A stretch of DNA of 64,000 bases, from assembly GCF_937910895.1 (NCBI RefSeq), contig NZ_CALEMI010000052.1, positions 124,001-188,000 on the forward strand, in the 5' to 3' direction. The notes below the pieces were generated by a model. That model was not told the DNA's origin and ran no database searches. It saw only the letters and a list, made by a program, of their open reading frames with translations. The position numbers and the translations under genes were made by a program. This document shows positions 29,641 through 37,094 of the stretch, piece by piece. Every line of letters begins with the position of its first letter. Positions within the stretch are counted from its first letter, which is position 1. This DNA is from an uncultured Dokdonia sp. Lineage in GTDB: Bacteria; Bacteroidota; Bacteroidia; Flavobacteriales; Flavobacteriaceae.

Positions 29641-31413
29641 ATGCATAAGATGATAAAAGACAAATTCATTATAACCTTCTTTCTAACTATATTAGGTTAT
29701 AATCTCACATACGCTCAAGTATCTGATAAAAGAGAAATACAGAAACTCACAGAAAAGAGTTACAAAGATCTATCTGAGACTTTTTTAACACTCGAATCTA
29801 AAAATGATACCCTAACTATTAAATTGTATGCTGAAGCTTTTTTACTAAAAGCCAAAAAAGAAAATAATATCATAAAGAAAGCTGATGCATATTATATGCT
29901 TGCTGATATGTTTACTAGGACTTCTAAGAACGAACAAGCTCTAGTGTATGCAGATTCTATTATCACAATCACAAAAGATAAAAATGATTATAATTATCCT
30001 GCAAAAGCACATTTATTAAAAGCCAAAATTCTAGGGTCTCAGAGTAATTTTCAGGACTCCATGAATGAATTAGCAGAAGCAAATAATTATGCTAATACTA
30101 ATGAAAATGAAGATCAACAATACCAAATAAAATACTTCATTGCTATTTTAAAAAATAATTTAGGACAAAATGAAGAAAGTTTAAAACTTTTCAAGAGTGT
30201 TGTCGAATATTATGAAAAAAAATATCTGGAAAACAAAGAGCATGAAAATGAATATATAAGATCATTATACGCGTATGGAAGTGTTTTAAATACTTTAGAA
30301 AAGTATGACTCAGTACAAAAAATAAATGATAAAGCTATTCATTTAAGTTTAAAAACTAAAGATAGTAGTTATTATAACAGATTACTTCTTTCTTCTGCAG
30401 CTGTACATTACAATAAAAAAGAATATAAATCCAGTCTTGATAGTATTAGAAAATTACAAAAACTTAGCTCAAGTAAAAAAAGTGATGATGCAACTAATAA
30501 TACTATTAATTTTTTCTTAGGAAGAACATTTTATAAACAGAAAAAAGTAGACTCTTCATTACATTATCTCCTAAAAGTTGACTCGTTTGCATTTAAAAAT
30601 AATTTCTTTTTCCCTTCAATAAGAGAAAATTATGAATTATTAATTCAACATTATAAAAAAGAAGAAAACATAGAGAAGCAATTATTCTATATAGACAGGT
30701 TGCTTCTGGTTGATAGTATTTTGGATAATGATGTAAAATATTTATCTAGCCATATAAATGAGGAATACTCAAAACCTAATCTAATTTTAGAAAAACAACA
30801 GATTATAGAATCGCTAGAAAAAAATAACATTACCAAAATAGTGGTCTTAGTCATTTTATCTGTCTTTGTTCTTTTACTAATGATTATAATCATTAGAAAT
30901 AAGAAAAAACAAAAGATTTATCAAAAGCGTTTTCAGGAATTATTAGAAAATAAAAAATCTAGCGAAACAACGACTACTAAAGAAAAAGAAACTCAATCTA
31001 TTATTGAGAATGAACCCAAAGACATTGGTATTTCAGAAATTATAGTAAATGATATCTTAAAGAATCTAGAAAAATTTGAAGAAAATAATGATTTTCTTCA
31101 AGCTAGTATCTCTGTAGCTAGTTTATCAAAACGATTTAAAACAAATTCAAAATATTTGTCTAAAGTCATTAACGTTCATAAAGATAAAAGTTTTAGTAAT
31201 TATATAAATGAGTTACGTATAAACTATGTGATTGAAGAGCTGAAAGTCAATTCTACATTTAGAAGATATACTATAAGAGCTATCGCAAATGAAATAGGCT
31301 TTAATACTACAGAAGCTTTTTCTAAGTCTTTTTACAAAACAACAGGGATATACCCTTCTTTCTTCATGAAGCAACTAGAAAAGCAGGAGATTTCAAAAAA
31401 ACATAAAATTTAA
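29641..31413 (+). CDS. Membrane-anchored TPR sensor with cytoplasmic AraC-type DNA-binding domain
   Basis: 590 aa. An N-terminal hydrophobic stretch (residues about 8-26, ending TYAQ) looks like a signal peptide or anchor. Residues about 40-370 are helical TPR-like repeats (ADAYYMLADMF, ALVYADSI, KAHLLKAKILG). One strong transmembrane helix lies at about 398-418 (IVVLVILSVFVLLLMIIII), followed by a basic linker. The last 110 residues form two helix-turn-helices of the AraC family (SVASLSKRFKTNSKYLSKVIN and, near the end, IRAIANEIGFNTTEAFSKSFYKTTGIYPSFF). Such one-protein sensors are common in Bacteroidota: the TPRs face the periplasm and the HTH acts at promoters. It lies between the NRPS operon and the peptide gene, and both carry the same operator. 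The inducer is unknown. An alternative start is Met4. Confidence 0.9.
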   Translation: MHKMIKDKFIITFFLTILGYNLTYAQVSDKREIQKLTEKSYKDLSETFLTLESKNDTLTIKLYAEAFLLKAKKENNIIKKADAYYMLADMFTRTSKNEQALVYADSIITITKDKNDYNYPAKAHLLKAKILGSQSNFQDSMNELAEANNYANTNENEDQQYQIKYFIAILKNNLGQNEESLKLFKSVVEYYEKKYLENKEHENEYIRSLYAYGSVLNTLEKYDSVQKINDKAIHLSLKTKDSSYYNRLLLSSAAVHYNKKEYKSSLDSIRKLQKLSSSKKSDDATNNTINFFLGRTFYKQKKVDSSLHYLLKVDSFAFKNNFFFPSIRENYELLIQHYKKEENIEKQLFYIDRLLLVDSILDNDVKYLSSHINEEYSKPNLILEKQQIIESLEKNNITKIVVLVILSVFVLLLMIIIIRNKKKQKIYQKRFQELLENKKSSETTTTKEKETQSIIENEPKDIGISEIIVNDILKNLEKFEENNDFLQASISVASLSKRFKTNSKYLSKVINVHKDKSFSNYINELRINYVIEELKVNSTFRRYTIRAIANEIGFNTTEAFSKSFYKTTGIYPSFFMKQLEKQEISKKHKI

Positions 31414-31961
31414 TTTCAATAGATAATTCCTTTGATTTTGATAATAAATATTATTCTTTTTTAATACATCTTTCAAGTTATTAAGAGTAAATAATCCTTG
31501 AAGTAAATTCACAACAAAGCATTCATCAAAACATTTTTTTTCAATTTCTGAAATTAATTTAGAGATATTAAGCCTTGAATAATTATAAAAAAGAGTAATC
31601 CAACTAGCTTGTTTTAAGCTGATGCTTTATGATTCTTTAATGTAAGGTTTTATAATAAAAGTAGTTATAAATAATAATGAATAGCCAAGTATTAACTTTA
31701 AATAGATTTATTAGATCAATAGATCAATAATCTTATATTTATGAGGTTGTATGTTTAGAGAATTCAACTAACTTCTTAGGAATAAATTAATAAATAACAG
31801 TTTAAAAAGCCTACAAAAATTAAATCTATATCCTAAATATAGAATCCTCACACACTCTTTTCTTTAAAAACAGCATGAATTTCTCATTTTAGCTTTTAAA
31901 AATATTTTAAATGCTAGTTTAAAAATAAATTTATAAATACTTTATTATCAATTACTTAAAT
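31414..31961. other. AT-rich intergenic region, no gene supported
   Basis: About 550 bp between the regulator and the peptide-gene operator. A minus-strand frame of about 75 codons (around 31640-31410) is open but has no start codon or recognisable family. I see no RNA gene or terminator with a clear stem. Confidence 0.5.
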
Positions 31962-31985
31962 GTCTGTTTTCCTGAAAACAGACAT
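31960..31985. promoter_or_regulatory. Perfect 12-bp inverted repeat in peptide-gene operator
   Basis: ATGTCTGTTTTC (31960-31971), a 2-nt spacer, then its exact reverse complement (31974-31985). It overlaps the left box of the bipartite operator shared with the NRPS promoter. In the NRPS copy only one arm is fully kept. Confidence 0.75.
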
Positions 31986-32034
31986 CTTTATTCCTGAAAA
32001 CGTGCAGGCTCCTCTCAAAAGACACCTATTTTTC
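31962..32034 (+). promoter_or_regulatory. Operator and promoter of the 64-aa peptide gene
   Basis: GTCTGTTTTC (31962-31971), 21 bp, CCTGAAAAC (31993-32001), 25 bp, then TATTTTTC (32027-32034), a near match to the TAnnTTTG -7 box. CCTGAAAAC also occurs at 31971-31979, giving direct repeats 22 bp (two helical turns) apart, a spacing usual for AraC-type regulators. The expected transcript start is near 32040, 45 nt before the peptide ATG. Confidence 0.62.
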
Positions 32035-32084
32035 GAAGCATGACTAGTAGTTTAGCAGTGTCATTAATCGTAAAAATTATAACC

Positions 32085-32279
32085 ATGAAAACAATTAGTA
32101 AAAAAAACACATTAAGTCTTGAGAAATTTCAAATTGCTAAGCTGAATAACCTACATAATATTATAGGAGGGATAGCTAACCATAATAATGCACAGGGAAC
32201 TCAGGAAGAAGACACTTCAGATACTACAACTATTTGGACAACAACTATGACACAAATTGAACCTCCAATAAGTGGATAA
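32085..32279 (+). CDS. Double-glycine-leader peptide precursor (putative RiPP or signal peptide)
   Basis: 64 aa from the ATG at 32085; an in-frame ATG at 32040 coincides with the predicted transcript start and gives a less typical N-terminus. Residues 1-29 match the Bacteroidota GG-leader pattern (LSLEKFQIAKLNNLHNIIGG: regular hydrophobics, then Gly28-Gly29). The presumed core is residues 30-64, rich in Thr/Ser and acidic residues (TSDTTTIWTTTMTQIEPPISG) and without cysteine, so no lanthionine can form. GG leaders are normally cut by a peptidase-containing ABC exporter during export. No such exporter, radical-SAM enzyme, lanthipeptide cyclase or ATP-grasp enzyme is encoded in the window. It may be an exported peptide or signal, or be modified by unlinked enzymes. 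It shares its operator with the NRPS operon and precedes a prolyl oligopeptidase. Confidence 0.7.
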   Translation: MKTISKKNTLSLEKFQIAKLNNLHNIIGGIANHNNAQGTQEEDTSDTTTIWTTTMTQIEPPISG

Positions 32280-32315
32280 TTGTTACAATAGAAAGTTTTA
32301 AACTGTCATTAATTT

Positions 32316-32344
32316 AAGGGAGAACATATCATATATTCTCCCTT
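32316..32344 (+). terminator. Hairpin between peptide gene and prolyl oligopeptidase
   Basis: AAGGGAGAA (32316-32324) pairs perfectly with TTCTCCCTT (32336-32344), followed by TT and then an A-rich stretch. This looks like a weak terminator or attenuator that would give much more peptide mRNA than peptidase mRNA. Confidence 0.7.
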
Positions 32345-32358
32345 TTAAAAAACATTTC

Positions 32359-34518
32359 ATGAAGAATATCCACCTACTTATAATGATTCTAAATATTGTA
32401 GTGTCGATATCTATCAATGCTCAAAATAGCATTGTATTAACTCCTGAAATTGTAATTGATCAATATCACAATCAAAAAATTGAAGACCCATACAGATACG
32501 TAGAAGATTTATCGAATCCCAAAGTAAAAAATTGGATAGATACTCAGAGTAAAACAGCTCAATCTTTCTTAAATAAAATTAAAAAAAGACAGTTTCTCAT
32601 TGACACGCAAATAAAGCTCGATCAACAAAGTGAGTTTATTATTTCCAAACTGAAGGTCACAAACAATGAGTACTACTTTTACTTAAAAAGACTTCCTACC
32701 GAAAATGTAGCAAAACTATATTATAGAACTTCTTTTGAAGGTGAAGAAATTTTATTATACAATCCTATTTCATTTAATACATCAGAAAACAAGGACTTTG
32801 TCATTAATTATTTCCAACCAGATTGGGCAAATTCAAAAATTGCCATTAGTCTTACAGAAAAGGGAAAAGAAATTTCTCAAATAATCATTCTAGATATACA
32901 AACAAATCAAGTTTTTTCAGAAGTTTTAGAAAATACCTGGCCATCAGATGTGGGAGGGCTTCAATGGCTACCTGATAATTCAGGTTTTATTTATTTACAT
33001 TTCCCAAATACAACTAACAACTCTCTAGACATTCTTTTAAATGCAACCTCTGTTTTACATAAAGTCGGAGAGCACCAAAAAAAGGATACAAAGGTATTCT
33101 CAAAAGAGTTTTGTGAAAATCTGGATATTAAAGAAGAAGATTTTCCTACTACAAAGATAGAAAGTCAATCTAATAAATATTTAATAGGTACAGCTTCTGG
33201 GGCTAGCGCATACGATGATACCTACTATTTGCCTATACAGGAAATAGGTACTCCTAATTGGAAACCATTATTTTCAAAACAAGAATTAATCAAAGAGTAT
33301 ACAATCATAGGAGATTCTATCATATTCAAAACATCGTATAATGCTCCCAATTTTAAAATAGGAATCACATCTATAAAAAAACCAAATTTCAATACTGCTA
33401 GAATTCTAGTGCCAGAAAGTAAAGACCACGTAATTACAGATTTTGCCGTAACATCAGAAGGATTGTATTATGTAACTAGCAAAAACAGTGTTCAAGCAAA
33501 ACTTTTCAAACACACGAATTCACTAGATCAGGAAATTGTACTTCCGAAAATGTATGGAAGTATCGAACTTTCATCTCATGGATATTTATATCCAAAGCTT
33601 TGGATTACTGGAAAGGGATGGACTACCGACAGTGAACGTTACGAGTACATAAATAATGAGCTTACCTCAAAAAATTTACATAACACAAAGATTTCAAATA
33701 TATTAGAAAACATCGTTACTGAAGAAATAGAAGTTACAGCACATGATGGCAAAAAAATACCCTTATCTATCTTCTATCATAAAGACATGGTCAAAAATGG
33801 GAAAAACCAAGTGCTCATGGATGGCTATGGAGCCTATGGAGTCTCTATGAAACCCACCCTCAAAACCCATAGAATTTTATGGCTTCTAGAAGGAGGTGTC
33901 TACGCAATTGCCCATGTACGTGGTGGTGGAGAGAAAGGAAATAAATGGTATAAAGGAGGTTACAAGATATCGAAACCTAATACTTGGAAGGATTTTATCT
34001 CCTGCGCAGAACATCTCATCGCTTATCAATATACATCCCCAAAAAACCTAGCCATTTTTAGTGGTAGCGCAGGCGGAATATTAATAGGTCGTTCCATCAC
34101 AGAACGTCCTGACTTATTTGCGGCGGCTATTGTCCAATTTGGATCTTTAAATATGCTACGATCAGAAATGCATACTAACGGCGCCAATAATACAAAAGAA
34201 TTTGGCTCCATAAAAAACCCCGAAGAGTTCAAAGCACTATTGGAAATGGATGCATATTACCATATTCAAAAAAATAAGAAATACCCAGCAGTTTTACTCA
34301 CCGCTGGATTAAATGATCCTAGAGTACCAGCTTGGTTCTCTGCAAAGTTCATAGCAAAAATACAAGCTTATGATACGTCTAATAATCCAAAATTATTATT
34401 GGTAGATTCAGATTCTGGACATGGAATAGACGATACCAAAACAAAGATTTTTAATGAATACGCAAATATCATTGCTTTTGCTTTTAAACAAACAGGACAT
34501 CCTGAATATCAGTTTTAA
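32359..34518 (+). CDS. Prolyl oligopeptidase family serine peptidase (S9A), exported
   Basis: 719 aa. The signal peptide is at about 1-21 (LLIMILNIVVSISINAQ). An N-terminal region typical of S9A follows (DQYHNQKIEDPYRYVEDL), then a beta-propeller (about 70-440) and an alpha/beta-hydrolase domain. The catalytic Ser lies in GSAGG (near residue 573; GGSNGG is usual in this family), the Asp in LNDPRV and the His in SGHG, so the triad is complete. These enzymes cut short peptides after proline in the periplasm or outside. The gene starts 80 bp after the GG-leader peptide gene, whose core contains Pro-Pro near its end. The pair could therefore be substrate and processing or degrading enzyme, though this is inference. 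A housekeeping peptide-scavenging role is the alternative. Confidence 0.93.
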   Translation: MKNIHLLIMILNIVVSISINAQNSIVLTPEIVIDQYHNQKIEDPYRYVEDLSNPKVKNWIDTQSKTAQSFLNKIKKRQFLIDTQIKLDQQSEFIISKLKVTNNEYYFYLKRLPTENVAKLYYRTSFEGEEILLYNPISFNTSENKDFVINYFQPDWANSKIAISLTEKGKEISQIIILDIQTNQVFSEVLENTWPSDVGGLQWLPDNSGFIYLHFPNTTNNSLDILLNATSVLHKVGEHQKKDTKVFSKEFCENLDIKEEDFPTTKIESQSNKYLIGTASGASAYDDTYYLPIQEIGTPNWKPLFSKQELIKEYTIIGDSIIFKTSYNAPNFKIGITSIKKPNFNTARILVPESKDHVITDFAVTSEGLYYVTSKNSVQAKLFKHTNSLDQEIVLPKMYGSIELSSHGYLYPKLWITGKGWTTDSERYEYINNELTSKNLHNTKISNILENIVTEEIEVTAHDGKKIPLSIFYHKDMVKNGKNQVLMDGYGAYGVSMKPTLKTHRILWLLEGGVYAIAHVRGGGEKGNKWYKGGYKISKPNTWKDFISCAEHLIAYQYTSPKNLAIFSGSAGGILIGRSITERPDLFAAAIVQFGSLNMLRSEMHTNGANNTKEFGSIKNPEEFKALLEMDAYYHIQKNKKYPAVLLTAGLNDPRVPAWFSAKFIAKIQAYDTSNNPKLLLVDSDSGHGIDDTKTKIFNEYANIIAFAFKQTGHPEYQF

Positions 34519-34528
34519 AATAGGTTGA

Positions 34529-34550
34529 GTACGCTTTCGCGAAAGCGTAC
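34529..34550. repeat. Dispersed palindrome GCTTTCGCGAAAGC with extended arms
   Basis: Exact core at 34533-34546, extended by GTAC on both sides. It lies between the convergent oligopeptidase and copper-chaperone genes, with no T tract on either side. Confidence 0.9.
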
Positions 34551-34612
34551 TTATACACACTCGTACATTGTTTTATGATGTAGCAAGCCTATTTTATCAT
34601 CTACATATACCG

Positions 34613-34834
34613 CTACCAAATCCTATTGGGATCATTTGTAATAGGAAATCCGATCTCTTTAAGATGCATTCGTAAGCCTTCCAGCGTGTTATGTGTGCTA
34701 TAATCAAAACTAACACTGCTTCTAGATACATCAATCGCTATATTTGAGATTCCTTCTACTTTATTCAGTTGTATAGCAACCGCATTTTTACAACCATCAC
34801 ATTGTAAATTCTGTATGGTTACTGTTGTTCTCAT
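34613..34834 (-). CDS. Heavy-metal-associated (HMA) domain protein, probable copper chaperone
   Basis: 73 aa, a single HMA domain. The metal-binding motif is CDGC (Cys12 and Cys15, in QNLQCDGCKNAV). The rest has the beta-alpha-beta pattern of the family (KVEGISNIAIDVSRSSVSFDY). Such proteins carry Cu(I) to P-type ATPases. A Cu-exporting ATPase for cbb3 oxidase (CcoI) lies 2.3 kb away. It is divergent from the UspA gene, and the Fnr-like site between them stands at the same distance from a minus-strand -7-like box (TAAGTTTA, 34862-34855) as at the other promoters. Oxygen-dependent control is therefore likely. Confidence 0.85.
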   Translation of the reverse strand: MRTTVTIQNLQCDGCKNAVAIQLNKVEGISNIAIDVSRSSVSFDYSTHNTLEGLRMHLKEIGFPITNDPNRIW

Positions 34835-34882
34835 GATATGTATATTTTAAACTATAAACTTATAGGATATACAATCACCTGT

Positions 34883-34900
34883 AGATGACTTTTATCATCT
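34883..34900. promoter_or_regulatory. Fnr-like site between copper chaperone and uspA
   Basis: Perfect palindrome AGATGACTTTTATCATCT. Its centre is 36.5 bp from the end of the -7 box TACTTTTG (34921-34928) of the UspA gene, and also 36.5 bp from the end of TAAGTTTA (34862-34855) facing the chaperone gene. That puts the site at about -41.5 for both, the class II activator position. Confidence 0.8.
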
Positions 34901-34954
34901 TTTTAAATAAATAGCGCCCTTACTTTTGCGTTATAACCATCTTAAACAATCCTT

Positions 34955-35785
34955 ATGAAAACAATTATAGTTCCTGTAGATTTTTCTAAATTCTCTGAAA
35001 ATGCACTAAAAGTGGCAGCACAACTGGCTAAAAAAGAAAATGCAACGATTATAGCTGTACATATGATGGGATTGAGTGAAGCAAACCTCACCAAAGAACA
35101 TAATAGTATGGAAGGTATGTTCTTCATCAAACTTACACAAAAACGTTTTGAAGAATTCTTAGATAAAGACTATCTGGAAGGTATTACTGTACTCCAGACC
35201 GTTAAAAATTATAAGATATTTAGCGAGTTGGATGATGTCGCAAAAGAGCATCAAGCTGATCTTATTGTCATGGGGTCACATGGGAGTAGCGGACTTCAAG
35301 AAGTTTTTGTTGGCTCTAATACAGAAAAAGTAGTAAGAACAGCTAGCGTTCCTGTACTCGTCATAAAAAATGAACATGATTTTACTACTACAAAAGCAGT
35401 GTTTGCCTGTGATTACAAATTAGAAAGCCTTGATGTTTTTAAAAAGGCAATAAATCTCTTTAGGTTATTAGGAATAGATACAGAACTCGTATATATAAAT
35501 CTTCCAGGAGAAAATTATAAAAGCACAAAACAAATAGAACAACAAATTGTAGACTTTTTAGTACATCTTGATAAGAGTAGTCACACCGTCTTACCAGAAG
35601 ATATAACCATCTATGCAGACTATTCTGTAGAGCAAGGTATTTTTAATTTTGCAAAGAAAGTAAAAGCGGGTGTCATAGGAATTCCTACACATGGTCGTAG
35701 AGGATTAGCGCATTTCTTTTCAGGGAGTATAAGCGAAGACATTGTAAACCATTCGGAGCTTCCTGTTATTACGTTTAAGATGTAA
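34955..35785 (+). CDS. Universal stress protein, two UspA domains
   Basis: 276 aa with tandem Usp folds. The first (1-147) starts IIVPVDFSKFSENAL and carries an ATP-binding loop (GSHGSSGLQEVFVGSNTEKV, then VPVLVIK). The second (about 150-276) ends with the matching loop THGRRGLAHFFSGS. Tandem Usp proteins act in the cytoplasm during stress and growth arrest, and in many bacteria they belong to Fnr-type regulons. Here a perfect Fnr-like palindrome lies 54 bp before the start codon at an activating distance. No operon partner is seen; a palindromic repeat and the convergent Crp/Fnr gene follow. Confidence 0.92.
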   Translation: MKTIIVPVDFSKFSENALKVAAQLAKKENATIIAVHMMGLSEANLTKEHNSMEGMFFIKLTQKRFEEFLDKDYLEGITVLQTVKNYKIFSELDDVAKEHQADLIVMGSHGSSGLQEVFVGSNTEKVVRTASVPVLVIKNEHDFTTTKAVFACDYKLESLDVFKKAINLFRLLGIDTELVYINLPGENYKSTKQIEQQIVDFLVHLDKSSHTVLPEDITIYADYSVEQGIFNFAKKVKAGVIGIPTHGRRGLAHFFSGSISEDIVNHSELPVITFKM

Positions 35786-35796
35786 GTATACGCTTT

Positions 35797-35810
35797 GCTT
35801 TCGCGAAAGC
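35797..35810. repeat. Dispersed palindrome GCTTTCGCGAAAGC
   Basis: Exact copy between the convergent uspA and Crp/Fnr genes. Together with flanking bases (ACGCTTT ... AAAGCGT) it can fold into a hairpin in both transcripts. Confidence 0.9.
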
Positions 35811-35856
35811 GTAATCAACAGTAAGCTAGTCAAAGGAGGACAAAAGTATCCAAAAC

Positions 35857-36558
35857 CTACAAGCCTTCTATCAAACGATAGAGGGCTTTGTCATCTTCTA
35901 TCTTAATACGTTTGCCATCTGTAGTAATCCACCCTTCTTTTTTAAACATAGTAAGTGTACGGATACAGGCTTCTTTTGCAGTGCCTACTACATTTGCGAT
36001 ATCTTCACGGGTAAGTGTCATAGCAATATATCCATCCTGATCTGTTCCAAAATTTTCAGCCAAATAGCGTAAAGTCTCTGCAATGCGTTGCTTTACCGTT
36101 TTCTGAGCCATGTTCACAATCACATCATCGGCAAACTTTAAGTCATTTGCAATGTGTATTAAAATGGCTTTGGTAAAGGCAACATTATTACTGATATTGT
36201 CTGTAATATGATTTTTAGGAATATAGCAGACTTCCATATCATTAAGAGCCACAGCACTTAAATTGGTTGTCTCTTCGGTGATTACAGAACGTTGTCCCAA
36301 TACTTCTCCTTTGGTGGCAATCTTGACAATCTGATCTTTCCCATTATCACTCATCTTAGAGAGCTTGGAAACCCCATTACGCACACAAAAGACTCCGTTA
36401 AGCTTTTCTCCCTCCTGAAAAAGAGCATCACCTTTCTTTATAGATTTGGTGATTTTACTGTCGGATATCTTTTTGAGTTCTTCTTTACTTAAAGCTTTTA
36501 GAGCATTCAACTGCCGTACAATGCAGTTTTCACATCTACCCTCTTTGTGGTTCTCCAT
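35857..36558 (-). CDS. Crp/Fnr family transcriptional regulator
   Basis: 233 aa. The N-terminus has Cys9 and Cys12 (GRCENC), with further cysteines in the effector domain (FCVRNG, EVCYIP), which could hold an oxygen-sensitive Fe-S cluster like that of Fnr. A cyclic-nucleotide-type beta-roll covers about 25-140 and a winged HTH about 155-225 (LTREDIANVVGTAKEACIRTL). In the recognition helix Glu and Arg are kept in the E-x3-R pattern that reads TGA half sites in Crp/Fnr proteins, which fits the TGAC-N4-[AG]TCA sites found around it. It is encoded next to the cbb3 oxidase cluster and is the likely activator of ccoI-ccoS-ccoNOQP, uspA, the copper chaperone and hemN. The Fe-S cluster is inferred from cysteine spacing only. 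Confidence 0.92.
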   Translation of the reverse strand: MENHKEGRCENCIVRQLNALKALSKEELKKISDSKITKSIKKGDALFQEGEKLNGVFCVRNGVSKLSKMSDNGKDQIVKIATKGEVLGQRSVITEETTNLSAVALNDMEVCYIPKNHITDNISNNVAFTKAILIHIANDLKFADDVIVNMAQKTVKQRIAETLRYLAENFGTDQDGYIAMTLTREDIANVVGTAKEACIRTLTMFKKEGWITTDGKRIKIEDDKALYRLIEGL

Positions 36559-36703
36559 CTCTTTCTAAAATAAGAATCTAAATATACTAGAAGTGAAAAC
36601 GAGGTGCAAGAAATTTCAACTCAGATTATAAATTAAAACTTTATGATGAGTTTTAAAAGTACCGTAATAGATTTTCTATGACATCATTTTAGATGTTAGC
36701 AAA

Positions 36704-36928
36704 TTATGACTCGCCTAAGTCGGGTCGATCTTCATAAAAATCTTTAAAAGTCTTATCTGTGGTGTAATCATCTTTTAGGACTTTATATACGGTAAACACA
36801 AGCATTAGTTGACCAAACACTGTGAGAAAAAACACCCAGCTAAAACTCAAATTCATAGTAGCAAAAATAGTTACAGTGATTAAAAGCAATGTCGTACAGG
36901 CGAGCCATTGCATAGCAGAAATTTTCAT
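36704..36928 (-). CDS. Small two-helix membrane protein
   Basis: 74 aa, unrecognised. It has two hydrophobic segments (about 8-26 and 30-48) and a charged, acidic tail (DRPDLGES). It is divergent from ccoI, and the Fnr-like site at 36998-37015 lies between them. No well-spaced -7 box faces this gene, so its share in that regulation is uncertain. Position suggests a link to respiration. Confidence 0.6.
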   Translation of the reverse strand: MKISAMQWLACTTLLLITVTIFATMNLSFSWVFFLTVFGQLMLVFTVYKVLKDDYTTDKTFKDFYEDRPDLGES

Positions 36929-36997
36929 AACATTAGTTTTATCTACAATTTACCAAATGCTTTTAAACAAAACAAATTCAAGAATCTCTATTTTGTA

Positions 36998-37015
36998 AGA
37001 TGACTTTTATCATCT
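36998..37015 (+). promoter_or_regulatory. Fnr-like site upstream of ccoI
   Basis: AGATGACTTTTATCATCT, identical to the site before uspA. Its centre is 36.5 bp from the end of CAAATTTG (37036-37043), a near -7 box, so the predicted start lies at about 37049, just before ccoI. Confidence 0.8.
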
Positions 37016-37094
37016 TTTAAGAGAAAGCTTTTATTCAAATTTGCACTAGGTATCATAAGGCTTTTTAAAAGAGCCTGAGCAAATTAAAATTCGT

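Noticed and set aside
31410-31645. Minus-strand open frame of about 75 codons after the TPR/AraC gene
   Set aside because: No start codon, runs into the 3' end of the regulator gene, no recognisable family; AT-rich chance or an old fragment.
32085-32279. Lanthipeptide precursor
   Set aside because: The core has no cysteine and no dehydratase or cyclase is encoded nearby; only the GG leader supports a RiPP-like call.
34529-35810. GCTTTCGCGAAAGC hairpins as classical terminators
   Set aside because: No T tract follows, and many copies are inside genes.
36970-36980. Divergent Fnr-driven promoter for the 74-aa membrane protein
   Set aside because: The only -7-like box (TGAATTTG on the minus strand) is 3 bp off the fixed spacing.
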